Shown: piece by piece, positions 52,280-61,038 of the stretch
Numbering within the stretch: the stretch's first letter is position 1
Layout of the letters: each line of letters starts with the position of its first letter
Origin: Streptomyces canus 299MFChir4.1
Lineage (GTDB): Bacteria > Actinomycetota > Actinomycetes > Streptomycetales > Streptomycetaceae
Length of the DNA: 64,000 nucleotides
Direction: 5' to 3'
Assembly (NCBI RefSeq): GCF_000383615.1
Contig: NZ_KB911593.1
Location: 167,198 to 231,197 of the forward strand
Position numbers and translations under genes: made by a program
Notes under the pieces: model-generated
Database searches by the model: none
Told to the model about the DNA's origin: nothing
What the model saw: only the letters and a program-made list of their open reading frames with translations

Positions 52280-53206
52280 ATGGCCGCTCTCGGATGGCTC
52301 ACTCCCCGTAGGCGCTCCGCCACGGCGCGAAGCGTGTTGGCAGGCGAGGCCTCGGCGGAGGCTGCGCGCAAGTCCTCCCAGGAGGTCGAGGAGACCCCTG
52401 GTACGGAACCGGAGTCACAGTTCCCGGTCCTGGGCGACATCCAGGCCGCCGCCTTCTTCGACCTGGACAACACGGTGATGCAGGGCGCGTCCCTCTTCCA
52501 CTTCGGCCGCGGCCTGTACAAGCGGAAGTTCTTCGAGACCCGCGACCTCGCCCGCTTCGCCTGGCAGCAGGCCTGGTTCCGACTCGCCGGCTCCGAGGAC
52601 CCGGAGCACATGCAGGAAGCCCGCGACTCGGCCCTGTCCATCGTGAAGGGCCACCGCGTCGCCGAACTCCAGTCGATCGGCGAGGAGATCTACGACGAGT
52701 ACATGGCCGAGCGCATCTGGCCGGGCACCCGCGCGCTGGCACAGGCGCACCTGGACGCCGGCCAGAAGGTGTGGCTGGTCACGGCGGCCCCGGTGGAGAT
52801 CGCCCAGGTGATCGCCCGCCGCCTCGGTCTCACCGGCGCGCTCGGCACGGTGGCGGAGTCCGTGGACGGCGTCTACACGGGAAAGCTCGTCGGTGAGCCC
52901 CTGCACGGCCCCGCGAAGGCGGAGGCGGTCCGGGCCCTGGCCGCGGCGGAGGGGCTCGACCTGTCGCGCTGCGCGGCGTACAGCGACAGCCACAACGACA
53001 TCCCGATGCTCTCGCTGGTGGGTCACCCCTACGCGATCAACCCGGACACCAAGCTCCGCAAGCACGCCCGCCGACTGGACTGGCGCCTGCGCGACTACCG
53101 CACGGGCCGCAAGGCGGCGAAGGTCGGCATCCCGGCGGCCGCGGGCGTGGGAGCGGTGGCGGGCGGCACGGCGGCGGCGATCGCCCTGCACAAGCGCCGC
53201 CGGTAA
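52280..53206 (+). CDS. HAD-IB family hydrolase
   Basis: 308 residues. The nucleophile motif AAAFFDLDNTVMQGASLF, motif II VTAAPVEIAQVIA, a lysine in GPAKAEAVRA and the Mg motif AYSDSHNDIPML are complete; subclass IB (SerB/CicA-like) from the fold between motifs. A C-terminal helical anchor, AKVGIPAAAGVGAVAGGTAAAI, is followed by basic residues, so it is probably membrane-attached and may act on phospholipid-type substrates (inference). A terminator stem lies 41 bases downstream. Confidence 0.9.
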   Translation: MAALGWLTPRRRSATARSVLAGEASAEAARKSSQEVEETPGTEPESQFPVLGDIQAAAFFDLDNTVMQGASLFHFGRGLYKRKFFETRDLARFAWQQAWFRLAGSEDPEHMQEARDSALSIVKGHRVAELQSIGEEIYDEYMAERIWPGTRALAQAHLDAGQKVWLVTAAPVEIAQVIARRLGLTGALGTVAESVDGVYTGKLVGEPLHGPAKAEAVRALAAAEGLDLSRCAAYSDSHNDIPMLSLVGHPYAINPDTKLRKHARRLDWRLRDYRTGRKAAKVGIPAAAGVGAVAGGTAAAIALHKRRR

Positions 53207-53247
53207 CCAGGCAAACACACCAATCCCCGGGTTTTGTACGCGTAACC

Positions 53248-53276
53248 CCGTGTGCAGGCACATTGGCTGCACACGG
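53248..53276. terminator. hairpin terminator after HAD gene
   Basis: CCGTGTGCAG and CTGCACACGG, perfect 10-base arms with a 9-base loop. It separates the HAD gene from the long bldN leader. Confidence 0.75.
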
Positions 53277-53520
53277 CCACAACACGCCCCGTTCCCTGAC
53301 AGAACGCGACCGTTTTCGATCAACAACCGGTCACTCTGTGGTACTTGAAGGGCCTCCAATCGGTTACGGAAGCGACGTAATCGATGAATAGAGCAACTGG
53401 GTGTAGCAGTGCCTGCACTAAGCGTTATTCTCCTCAGACGCAATCCGGTACCTCTCCGTCGCTACGACGGGTGAACGGTCCCGCACTGCACGTGATGGAA
53501 GCTCTGCCTCTGGGAGTCCC
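53277..53520 (+). promoter_or_regulatory. bldN promoter/leader region
   Basis: Gene-free, somewhat less GC-rich DNA before bldN. bldN is known to be repressed by BldD in Streptomyces; I cannot place a clear BldD box by eye. A TATTCT-like -10 occurs near 53424 (in CGTTATTCTCC), unsupported by a clear -35. A long untranslated leader is plausible. Confidence 0.4.
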
Positions 53521-54294
53521 GTGTACCCACACGTCGGGGTTGACGCCTCGGGCCTGGCTACGCTGCGCGCAACGGTCCTCGACCTGTTGCGCGGCTTCGT
53601 CCCCACCGCGTACGCCGTCCCCGCCCTCGCCGTAGCCGCGGCACCGATCGGCCCGTGCTACGCACTGGCCGACGGTTCCGCGGCCGTCGGCAGACGAGGG
53701 CGTTCGACCGGTGCCGCACCGGCCCGCCGTCCCGCCGCGGACAGCGACAGCGCCCGCATGATGGACCTGGTCGAACGCGCCCAGGCCGGCGAGGCCGACG
53801 CTTTCGGCCGCCTGTACGACCAGTACAGCGACACGGTGTACCGGTACATCTATTACCGGGTAGGAGGTAAGGCCACCGCCGAGGACCTGACGAGCGAGAC
53901 GTTCCTGCGTGCGCTCAGAAGGATCGGCACCTTCACATGGCAGGGCCGCGACTTCGGCGCCTGGCTCGTCACCATCGCGCGCAACCTCGTCGCCGACCAC
54001 TTCAAGTCGAGCCGGTTCCGGCTGGAGGTCACCACCGGCGAGATGCTCGACGCCAATGAGGTCGAGCGCTCGCCCGAGGACTCCGTCCTGGAGTCCCTCT
54101 CCAACGCCGCACTGCTGGACGCCGTCCGCCGGCTCAACCCCCAGCAGCAGGAGTGCGTGACCCTCCGTTTCCTCCAGGGCCTCTCCGTCGCCGAGACCGC
54201 CCGGGTGATGGGCAAGAACGAGGGCGCCATCAAGACCCTGCAGTACCGGGCCGTCCGCACCCTGGCCCGGCTCCTCCCGGACGACGCCCGCTGA
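53521..54294 (+). CDS. bldN: ECF sigma factor BldN (pro-sigma)
   Basis: 257 residues from GTG 53521. The first about 86 residues (YPHVGVDASGLATLRATVLD ... SDSARMMD) are the pro-sequence known to be removed from sigma-BldN. Region 2 reads GEADAFGRLYDQYSDTVYRYIYYRVGGKATAEDLTSETFL (in segments); region 4 LNPQQQECVTLRFLQGLSV ... AIKTLQYRAVRTLARLL. It directs chaplin, rodlin and aerial-mycelium genes. Its anti-sigma factor RsbN follows downstream. Confidence 0.95.
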   Translation: MYPHVGVDASGLATLRATVLDLLRGFVPTAYAVPALAVAAAPIGPCYALADGSAAVGRRGRSTGAAPARRPAADSDSARMMDLVERAQAGEADAFGRLYDQYSDTVYRYIYYRVGGKATAEDLTSETFLRALRRIGTFTWQGRDFGAWLVTIARNLVADHFKSSRFRLEVTTGEMLDANEVERSPEDSVLESLSNAALLDAVRRLNPQQQECVTLRFLQGLSVAETARVMGKNEGAIKTLQYRAVRTLARLLPDDAR

Positions 54295-54368
54295 GAGCGC
54301 ACGCCCCGTAATCATCAACTCGCTCTCGGTGAAAGTCCGTTGACTCCCCGATCCGATCATCCGCAGTC

Positions 54369-54397
54369 CGTAACCCAAGTGCCACGCCGCTCGTTGT
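54369..54397 (+). promoter_or_regulatory. BldN-type promoter of rsbN
   Basis: CGTAAC (-35, 54369-54374), a 17-base spacer and CGTTGT (-10, 54392-54397) agree with the published sigma-BldN consensus CGTAAC...CGTTGA (recalled) except for the last base and one base of spacer. It lies 130 bases before the rsbN start, so BldN would activate its own anti-sigma gene. Confidence 0.75.
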
Positions 54398-54527
54398 GCG
54401 GGATGCAGGCTCCCTGTGGTCACTCCCTGGCCGACTCCGATCACCCGATCGGGTGCTTGTGCTCAGGGTGTGCAACCCTCAGGACCCCCTGGGGAGTCGA
54501 CCGTCATGACGAGAGGAGGTGCCGCCA

Positions 54528-55742
54528 GTGATCGCGAACGTATCGGCGCACCGGCGGGCGAACGCCTTCGCCCAGGCCCTGGAGGAGCAGTCCGACCGGG
54601 AACCGGCGGCCGAGCAGTCCGAAGGACCAGCTCCGGCCACCGCGGAACACCCCGATCCGGGCCGTCTGTTGGCCCTCGCGGAGTGTCTCGGCGAGCTGCC
54701 CAGGCCTGAGCTGGACCCCGAGGTCAAGGTCGTCCAGCGAGCCCAGCTGGTGGCCGCGATGGAGGCCATGCTGCTGGAGGGCGACGGGGCGGAACCCGCG
54801 GTCCCCGATCAGCGCTCCCATCGGGCCAAAGGCACCCACCGGGCGAGTCCGCTCGGGAAACTGCGCCCGCGTTCCCGGCTCACCAAGGGCCTGGCCGCGG
54901 GCGGCCTGAGCGTCGGCGTCGCCGCCGGGGCCTTCGGCGGAGTGGCCGCGGCCAGCTCCGACGCCCTGCCCGGGGACTCGCTGTACGGCCTCAAGCGCGG
55001 CATCGAGGACTTCAAGCTCAACCACCTGTCCGACGGGGACGACGAGCGCGGTGTCGCCTACCTCGACCAGGCCTCCAACCGGCTGAACGAGGCTCGCCGC
55101 CTGATGGAGCGCGGCCGGGGCGGCCACCTCGACCACGAGTCCGTGGGCGAGATCCGCCGCGCCCTGTCCGGCATGCAGCACGACGCCTCCGAGGGCCACC
55201 GACTGCTGCACGAGGCGTACGAGCGCGACCCGAACTCCCTGGGCCCCATCCAGGCCCTGGCCGGCTTCTCGCGCTCGCACCGCGAGGCCTGGGGAGCGCT
55301 CCGCGACCGGCTGCCCGTCCAGCTCGGCGATGTCAGCGACCAGGTGTCCGAGGTCTTCGACGCCATAGACGAAGAAGTCGCGCCGCTCCAGTCCCTGCTC
55401 CCCGAACCCCCGGCCCGTGGCGGCGGCCCGGGACAGCAGCAGGGCTCCGGGCCGACGTCCTCGAACACCTCGACCGGCTCGGGGCGCTCCACGGCCCCGG
55501 GTGGTGCCGGCGGCTCCTCGGAGCACACCGGCGGCAGCAGCCCGAGCAAGTCGACCCCGTCCGGCGGCCAGGACGACGGCCTGCTCGGCGGCAACACCGG
55601 CGGCCTCCTCGAACCCCCGAAGGACACCGGCACCGCCACCCCGACGTCCCCGGCCCCCTCGGCCGACCCGGACGTCACCCTCCCGCCCCTCCTCCCGGGC
55701 CTCCTGCCCGGCCTGGGCATCAACGGCGAGAACGCGAACTAG
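54528..55742 (+). CDS. rsbN: anti-sigma factor RsbN
   Basis: 404 residues from GTG 54528 (GAGAGGAGGT site). Cytoplasmic N-terminus (1-118) with ANVSAHRRANAFAQALEEQ, binding BldN; one membrane helix at about 120-143 (GLAAGGLSVGVAAGAFGGVA); extracytoplasmic DUF5667 region LPGDSLYGLKRGIEDFKLN to about residue 285; and a Gly/Ser/Pro-rich tail. It holds BldN inactive at the membrane. A 24-base terminator stem follows the stop. Confidence 0.92.
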   Translation: MIANVSAHRRANAFAQALEEQSDREPAAEQSEGPAPATAEHPDPGRLLALAECLGELPRPELDPEVKVVQRAQLVAAMEAMLLEGDGAEPAVPDQRSHRAKGTHRASPLGKLRPRSRLTKGLAAGGLSVGVAAGAFGGVAAASSDALPGDSLYGLKRGIEDFKLNHLSDGDDERGVAYLDQASNRLNEARRLMERGRGGHLDHESVGEIRRALSGMQHDASEGHRLLHEAYERDPNSLGPIQALAGFSRSHREAWGALRDRLPVQLGDVSDQVSEVFDAIDEEVAPLQSLLPEPPARGGGPGQQQGSGPTSSNTSTGSGRSTAPGGAGGSSEHTGGSSPSKSTPSGGQDDGLLGGNTGGLLEPPKDTGTATPTSPAPSADPDVTLPPLLPGLLPGLGINGENAN

Positions 55743-55748
55743 CTCTTC

Positions 55749-55802
55749 CGGTACGACGGTGGGGGCGCCCTTCCTGCGAAGGGCGCCCCCACCGTCGTAC
55801 CG
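55749..55802 (+). terminator. very long terminator stem after rsbN
   Basis: Perfect 24-base arms (55749-55772 and 55779-55802) around CCTGCG. It ends the bldN-rsbN unit and the convergent acyltransferase unit. Confidence 0.9.
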
Positions 55803-55809
55803 TGATCAG

Positions 55810-55848
55810 CCCGTCAGAAGAACACCGACCTTCGCTGCACCAGCAACT
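55810..55848. repeat. direct duplicate of the acyltransferase 3' end
   Basis: 55810-55848 matches 55988-56026 with one mismatch in 39 bases; in minus-strand reading it encodes LLVQRRSVFF and the stop, with the single difference in a synonymous Phe codon. The 139 bases between the copies (55849-55987) contain no gene. See findings. Confidence 0.85.
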
Positions 55849-55991
55849 CGGCCCCTCCCGCCTGCCGCCCTCGCACTGCTACGCAGGCTTCGGACAGCCG
55901 CGCCCGACTCCGTCCGGCGTCCTGCGGTCACCCCGCAGCCCCCGGTCGGACGGGCGTCCTCCGACCCCACGGCCCCACCGGAACTACCCCG

Positions 55992-57044
55992 TCAGAAAAA
56001 CACCGACCTTCGCTGCACCAGCAACTTGTACAGCGTGTGCTGGATCTGTTCCCTCACCTGGTCCGTCAGGTTGAACATCAGCATCGGGTCCTCGGCGGCC
56101 TCCGGCGGATAGCCGTCCGTCGGGATCGGCTCACCGAACTGGATCGTCCACTTCGTCGGCAACGGAACCGCCCCCAACGGACCCAGCCACGGGAACGTCG
56201 GCGTCAACGGAAAGTACGGGAAGCCCAGCAGACGCGCCAGGGTCTTCGCGTTGCCGATCATCGGGTAGATCTCCTCCGCGCCCACGATCGAGCACGGGAT
56301 GATCGGGGTCCGCTGACGCAGCGCCGTGGAGACGAAGCCGCCCCGGCCGAAGCGCTGGAGCTTGTAGCGCTCGCTGAAGGGCTTGCCGATGCCCTTGAAG
56401 CCCTCCGGCATCACACCGACCAGTTCACCGCGCCCCAGCAGCCGTTCGGCGTCCTCGGCGCAGGCGAGGGTGTGACCGGCCTTGCGGGCGAGTTCGTTGA
56501 CCACCGGCAGCATGAAGACCAGGTCCGCCGCCAGCAGCCGCAGATGCCGGTTCGCGGGGTGGTGGTCGTGGACGGCGACCTGCATCATCAGGCCGTCCAG
56601 CGGAAGGGTGCCCGAGTGGTTGGCGACGATCAGCGCGCCGCCCTCGGCCGGGATGTTCTCGACGCCCTTCACCTCGACCCGGAAGTACTTCTCGTACACC
56701 GGCCGCAGCAGGGACATCAGGACCTGGTCGGTGAGTTCCTCGTCGTAGCCGAAGTCGTCGACCTCGTAGTCCCCGGTGAGCCGTCGGCGCAGGAAGTTCA
56801 GACCTCCCGCGATCCGTCGTTCCAGACCGCCCTCGTCGTGCGCCTGCTGCGGCGGCTGTTCCTCACACGTCACAGGAACATCATCCTGCGCGGAAGCCGC
56901 GCTGGGCAGGGGCTGGACCTCACGGACCAGCGCGGGCTCGGGGCCCTTGCGCCGGCTCCCGGCACTCCGGCGCCGCGCCGGCCGCTGTACGGCGCCTGCG
57001 CGGGACCGGTCGTCGTCGAACGGAATGACCTTGGCGTCCGCCAT
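55992..57044 (-). CDS. 1-acyl-sn-glycerol-3-phosphate acyltransferase-like (PlsC) protein
   Basis: 350 residues from ATG 57044 (MADAKVIPFDDD). A disordered N-terminus (about 85 residues) leads to the acyltransferase core: ALIVANHSGTLPLDG with the HX4D motif, VGVMPEGFKGIGKPF, and IIPCSIVGAEEIYP. It probably acylates a glycerol-phosphate or related membrane lipid. It lies 14 bases behind the epimerase gene, so both are co-expressed. Its last 33 coding bases are repeated beyond the stop. Confidence 0.9.
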   Translation of the reverse strand: MADAKVIPFDDDRSRAGAVQRPARRRSAGSRRKGPEPALVREVQPLPSAASAQDDVPVTCEEQPPQQAHDEGGLERRIAGGLNFLRRRLTGDYEVDDFGYDEELTDQVLMSLLRPVYEKYFRVEVKGVENIPAEGGALIVANHSGTLPLDGLMMQVAVHDHHPANRHLRLLAADLVFMLPVVNELARKAGHTLACAEDAERLLGRGELVGVMPEGFKGIGKPFSERYKLQRFGRGGFVSTALRQRTPIIPCSIVGAEEIYPMIGNAKTLARLLGFPYFPLTPTFPWLGPLGAVPLPTKWTIQFGEPIPTDGYPPEAAEDPMLMFNLTDQVREQIQHTLYKLLVQRRSVFF

Positions 57045-57058
57045 CGTTGATGCGCTCC

Positions 57059-58123
57059 TCAGTTGGCGCTCTGCGTCGGGGGGTGGCCGCTGCCCGCCAG
57101 GGGCGGCAGCGCGGCGATCCGGTCGACGGCCCCCGCGAGGGCCTCCGGCGGCAGCAGCCCGGGGCCCTGGCTGCGCGCGAAGTCCGCGAAGGTCTCCGCC
57201 GTCGTGTATTTCGGCCGGAATCCGAGCGTCTCGCGCATCTGGACCGTCGACACGACCCGGCCGTGGGTCAGCAGCCGGATCTGCTCGGGCGAGAAGTCCG
57301 TCATTCCCAGCGTACGCACCAGCGACCCGGCCCAGGTGACGGCCGGCAGCAGCAGGGGCACGGTGGGCCGACCGAGCCGCCGGGAACACTGCGACAGCAG
57401 CAGGACCCCGTCGCCCGCGATGTTGAAGGTGCCGCTGTTGAGCGTGCCCCGCTCCGGATCGTGTGAGGCCATCCTGAGCACCTCGATCACGTCGTCCTCG
57501 TGCACGAACTGCAACCGCGGGTCGTACCCGAACACGGTCGGCAGCACCGGCAGCGCGAAGTACGAGGCGAGCGGGGTGTCCGCCGTCGGCCCCAGGATGT
57601 TGGCGAACCTGAGCACGCACACGGCCACGTCGGGGCGCCGCCGCGCGAAGCCGCGCACATACCCCTCGACCTCGACCGTGTCCTTGGCGAAGCCGCCGGA
57701 GGGCAGGGACTTGGGCGGGGTGGTCTCCGTGAACACGGCGGGATCGCGGGGCGCGGACCCGTACACGTTCGTACTGGACTTCACCACCAGCCGCTGCACG
57801 TTCGGCGACTTCTGGCAGGCACCGAGCAGCTGCATGGTGCCGATGACGTTGGTCTCCTTGACCGTGGACCGGCTTCCGCTGCCGAGCGCCATCGCCGTGA
57901 CATCCAGGTGTACGACCGTGTCGGCGGCCGTCTCCGCGAGAATCCGCGCGATACCGGGCTGCCTGATGTCCGCCTGGATGAAGTCGGCACCGCCCAGATG
58001 GTGTTCCGGCGGCACCGCGTCCACGGCGATCACCCGGTCCACCCGCGGGTCACGCTGTATGCGTCGTACGAACCGGCCTCCCAGCTGTCGGGCCACTCCG
58101 GTGACGAGCACGACCTTTCCCAA
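57059..58123 (-). CDS. NAD-dependent epimerase/dehydratase-like SDR
   Basis: 354 residues from TTG 58123 (GGAAGGAAGG just upstream); earlier in-frame codons run through non-coding DNA. LGKVVLVTGVARQLGGRFV with the cofactor glycines, HLDVTAM, SSTNVYGSAPRD and RFANILGP are the extended-SDR pattern. It uses NAD(H) on a nucleotide sugar, polyprenyl or sterol-like substrate, not identified. Upstream member of the pair with the acyltransferase. Confidence 0.88.
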   Translation of the reverse strand: MGKVVLVTGVARQLGGRFVRRIQRDPRVDRVIAVDAVPPEHHLGGADFIQADIRQPGIARILAETAADTVVHLDVTAMALGSGSRSTVKETNVIGTMQLLGACQKSPNVQRLVVKSSTNVYGSAPRDPAVFTETTPPKSLPSGGFAKDTVEVEGYVRGFARRRPDVAVCVLRFANILGPTADTPLASYFALPVLPTVFGYDPRLQFVHEDDVIEVLRMASHDPERGTLNSGTFNIAGDGVLLLSQCSRRLGRPTVPLLLPAVTWAGSLVRTLGMTDFSPEQIRLLTHGRVVSTVQMRETLGFRPKYTTAETFADFARSQGPGLLPPEALAGAVDRIAALPPLAGSGHPPTQSAN

Positions 58124-58294
58124 GATCAGCGCCTTCCTTCCAGCCGCAGTCCAGCCTTGTACGGCTCCTGTACAGCCCCAGTCCTGTGCCGCGTTCCCCG
58201 TGTGCCGCCAACTTAGCGGTTCGATGTTGCGCTGTGATGACCGCCCACTGCGTGAGGTGACGACATCCAGCCCAACGCCACGTCCTGACACGCG

Positions 58295-58329
58295 TGTGGC
58301 CCCCCACCGGCATTGGGTGGGGGGCCACA
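58295..58329. terminator. hairpin terminator
   Basis: TGTGGCCCCCCACC and GGGTGGGGGGCCACA, 14-base arms around GGCATT, between the 32-residue basic-protein gene and the epimerase. It terminates the small gene's transcript. Confidence 0.85.
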
Positions 58330-58350
58330 ACCACGCTTACGCGTCGTCGC

Positions 58351-58449
58351 CTACTTCTTGTTGCGACGCTGAACGCGCGTGCGCTTGAGCAGCTTGCGGT
58401 GCTTCTTCTTGGCCATCCGCTTGCGCCGCTTCTTGATAACAGAGCCCAC
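58351..58449 (-). CDS. AURKAIP1/COX24-type 32-residue basic protein
   Basis: GTG 58449, ribosome site GAGGG: VGSVIKKRRKRMAKKKHRKL then LKRTRVQRRNKK. Nineteen or so lysine/arginine residues in 32 and the KKRRKRMAKKKHRK core match the AURKAIP1/COX24 (mS38/bS22) domain, a small ribosome-associated protein of actinobacteria. Flanked by its own terminator. Confidence 0.92.
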   Translation of the reverse strand: MGSVIKKRRKRMAKKKHRKLLKRTRVQRRNKK

Positions 58450-58626
58450 GACTACCCTCGCTCACTTCTCATCACTCGGTGCTGGGCGCCATGGGCCCAT
58501 ACGACCTACGAGGGGCTAGCCTACCCGCCCGAGCGCTGAGGTCGTAATCGAGGTGAACCGGGGAGATCCGGCAGGGGCCACGAGTGCCCTGAGACCCCTT
58601 GGGAACCTCCCCGAGTCCGGTCGTCG

Positions 58627-58836
58627 TCAGGCCGTCTCCACCCCCACATAGCTCTCGCGGAGGTACTCGTGAACCGCGTTCTCGGGGACACGGAAGGACC
58701 GTCCCACCCTGATCGCGGGCAGATGACCGCTGTGCACCAACCGGTACACGGTCATCTTCGACACTCGCATCACCGAGGCGACTTCCGCCACGGTAAGGAA
58801 CTGAACCTCACTCAGAGGCCTCTGTTCAGCAGCCAT
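58627..58836 (-). CDS. excisionase-type helix-turn-helix protein
   Basis: 69 residues from ATG 58836. FLTVAEVASVMRVSKMTVYRLV then VGRSFRVPENAVHEYLRE: a winged helix-turn-helix of the MerR/excisionase type, like BldC in size. From memory the S. coelicolor gene at this position was named bdtA, a BldD target; I cannot confirm it. Upstream 58450-58626 holds no feature I can support. Confidence 0.85.
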   Translation of the reverse strand: MAAEQRPLSEVQFLTVAEVASVMRVSKMTVYRLVHSGHLPAIRVGRSFRVPENAVHEYLRESYVGVETA

Positions 58837-58965
58837 GACACACCTGAACCTTCCGCACTCGACGGCCACCGGCTTCCCCTTCCGGTGACTCTTCGTCGCT
58901 GCGTGCTCACTCCCCAATGTAGGGGCGGGTGATGCAAGTGGGGAAGAGGTGCACCCATCGGCGGC

Positions 58966-59835
58966 CTACTGTGACAGACACGCTCGATTGAGTACGTAGC
59001 GGGTCAGCGGCCGGTAGTAATCAGACCGCACAGCGTCATCAAGTGGAACGACGACGGACACGGCCCCCTCGGCCTCCCCCACAAAGAGCGCGGGGTCGTC
59101 CGTATCCGCGAGCCCAATGGCCTCAAACCCCAGCTGACCTGCTCCGCAGACCCATCCGTGATCCCCGATCACGAGCTCGGGGAGCGGTCCGCCGTCCTCC
59201 GCCGCGGCCGCCAGGGCGGTACGAACCGGGAGCGGTGAATGCGTGTGTGCGCCCGGCTCACAACCGGAGCTCTCCGCCTCCCGTCGCCGCACGAGCGCGA
59301 CTCCTCGTACGTACTGAAGGTTGTACGTACGTAGACCGAACCGGGTCGTTATGTCGACACAGCGACCATACGCAGGGGTGAGGACGGCACATCCCGCCGC
59401 CGAGAGGGCGTCCGCGAGGGCGGCGTAGAACCCGAGCAGTCGGTGCGGATGACCGGTGCCGAGAAGCACGGCCCCGCTGCGCTGGGCAACTGCCGCGAGC
59501 CGCTCCGCGAAGGCGTCGAGCGCTACGAGCGTCCGTTCAGGATCGATCACATCGCGGCCCGTTCTATGCCGAGGATTGCCCGAAACCCCGCACTTGTCAG
59601 CCATGAGACCGATCAGATCCCGCTCATTCCAGGACCATTCAGGATCAATCCCGATCAGCACCCTCGGATCCCGGGCCGCGAACAACCGATAGCTCCGCAG
59701 ACTCTCCTCCCGGGAGGTGGCCACGGGCCCGGCCAGACGAGCGGCCAGCAGATGGGCGCGGAGGGCGCCGGTGCTCAACACGGGAGCGATGGTGACGGAT
59801 GCAGGGGTGGGGAGGGGACGGGAACAGGAAAACAC
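58966..59835 (-). CDS. putative phosphatase
   Basis: Up to 289 residues; the GTG at 59835 opens the frame, but the GTG at 59781 (VLSTGALRAHLL) may be the true start, and neither has a clear ribosome site. IGIDPEWSWNERDL, LGTGHPHRLLGFYAALAD and ELVIGDHGWVCGAGQLGFEAIG are its most conserved-looking parts. RefSeq commonly labels this Streptomyces family phosphatase (recalled), but no catalytic motif of a known class is convincing. Cytoplasmic. Confidence 0.55.
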   Translation of the reverse strand: MFSCSRPLPTPASVTIAPVLSTGALRAHLLAARLAGPVATSREESLRSYRLFAARDPRVLIGIDPEWSWNERDLIGLMADKCGVSGNPRHRTGRDVIDPERTLVALDAFAERLAAVAQRSGAVLLGTGHPHRLLGFYAALADALSAAGCAVLTPAYGRCVDITTRFGLRTYNLQYVRGVALVRRREAESSGCEPGAHTHSPLPVRTALAAAAEDGGPLPELVIGDHGWVCGAGQLGFEAIGLADTDDPALFVGEAEGAVSVVVPLDDAVRSDYYRPLTRYVLNRACLSQ

Positions 59836-59865
59836 CGCACAGTTGGAGTAACCGGGCCGTGCGCC

Positions 59866-61038
59866 CTACGCCAGCAACCCCCGCAACGGAAACACCGCCC
59901 GCCGAGTGGCCAGCACCGCCTGATCAAGCCGGTCCGCGGGGTCGTACCCCGCATCCCACTCCGCGTAGGACACCGGCCACCGCCCGTCCGTCATCCGGGC
60001 CGGCGCCAACTGCCGCGTCCGGGCGAAGACTTCCTGCCGCCACCCCTCGGGAATCATCGCCTCGGGCTCGATGGCCCGCCCCGCGGCGATCCCCACCAGA
60101 TGCGTCCAGGACCGGGGCACGACGTCCACCACGGCGTACCCGCCGCCCCCCAACGCGATCCACTTCCCCCCGGCGTACTCGTGCGCCAGCTCATGACAGG
60201 CGACCTGCACCGCCCGCTGCGCGTCCAACGACACCGCGAGATGGGCCAGCGGATCCTCGAAGTGCGTATCGGCCCCGTGCTGCGTCACCAGCACATCGGG
60301 CCGAAAATCGGCGATGAGCTCCGGCACCACCGCGTGGAACGCCCGCAACCACCCCGCATCCCCCGTCCCGGCCGGCAGCGCCACGTTCACCGCGCTGCCC
60401 TCGGCCGAGTCCGCACCCGTCTCCTCCGGCCACCCGGTCTGCGGGAAGAGCGTCCGGGGATGCTCGTGCAACGAGACCGTCAGCACCCGCGGATCCTCCC
60501 AGAACGCCGCCTGCACCCCGTCCCCGTGATGCACGTCGACATCCACATAGGCGACCCGCCGGGCCCCCAGCTCCAGCAGCCGCGCGATGGCGAGCGAGGC
60601 GTCGTTGTAGATGCAGAACCCGGACGCTCCCCCCGGCATCGCGTGGTGCAGCCCACCCGCGAAGTTCACCGCGTGCAGCGCGTCCCCCCGCCATACGGCC
60701 TCCGCCGCTCCCACCGACTGCCCGGCGATCAGCGCGGACACCTCGTGCATCCGCTCGAAGGCCGGATCGTCCATCGTCCCCAGCCCGTACGACTGGTCGG
60801 CCGCCCCCGGGTCCACGGAGGCCGCCTTCACGGCCTCGACGTAGTCCTCCCGGTGCACGAGCCGCAGCGTCGACTCGCCCGCCGCCTTCGCGGCCACGAC
60901 CTCCACGTCCCGGTCCAGCCCGAAGGCGTCCACCAGTCGCCGGGTCAGGTCGAGCCGGACCGGGTCCATCGGATGGTCCGGACCGAAGTCATAGCCCGTT
61001 ACTGCCTCGTCCCACATCAGCTGTGCGCGGCCGCTCAT
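59866..61038 (-). CDS. acuC: acetoin utilization-type deacetylase (AcuC, class I histone deacetylase fold)
   Basis: 390 residues from ATG 61038 (a GTG at 61047 is close by). GGLHHAMPGGASGFC, YVDVDVHHGDGVQ with zinc-binding Asp/His, TQHGADTHFEDPL and LGGGGYAVVDVVPR are all in place, so the zinc and charge-relay residues are intact. It removes acetyl groups, in Bacillus from acetyl-CoA synthetase. Its start lies inside the end of the MFS gene. Confidence 0.93.
   Translation of the reverse strand: MSGRAQLMWDEAVTGYDFGPDHPMDPVRLDLTRRLVDAFGLDRDVEVVAAKAAGESTLRLVHREDYVEAVKAASVDPGAADQSYGLGTMDDPAFERMHEVSALIAGQSVGAAEAVWRGDALHAVNFAGGLHHAMPGGASGFCIYNDASLAIARLLELGARRVAYVDVDVHHGDGVQAAFWEDPRVLTVSLHEHPRTLFPQTGWPEETGADSAEGSAVNVALPAGTGDAGWLRAFHAVVPELIADFRPDVLVTQHGADTHFEDPLAHLAVSLDAQRAVQVACHELAHEYAGGKWIALGGGGYAVVDVVPRSWTHLVGIAAGRAIEPEAMIPEGWRQEVFARTRQLAPARMTDGRWPVSYAEWDAGYDPADRLDQAVLATRRAVFPLRGLLA

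Noticed and set aside
53241..53276. CGTAAC at 53241 as a BldN promoter for bldN itself
   Set aside because: No CGTTGA-like -10 at 16-17 bases; the site overlaps the terminator hairpin of the HAD gene.
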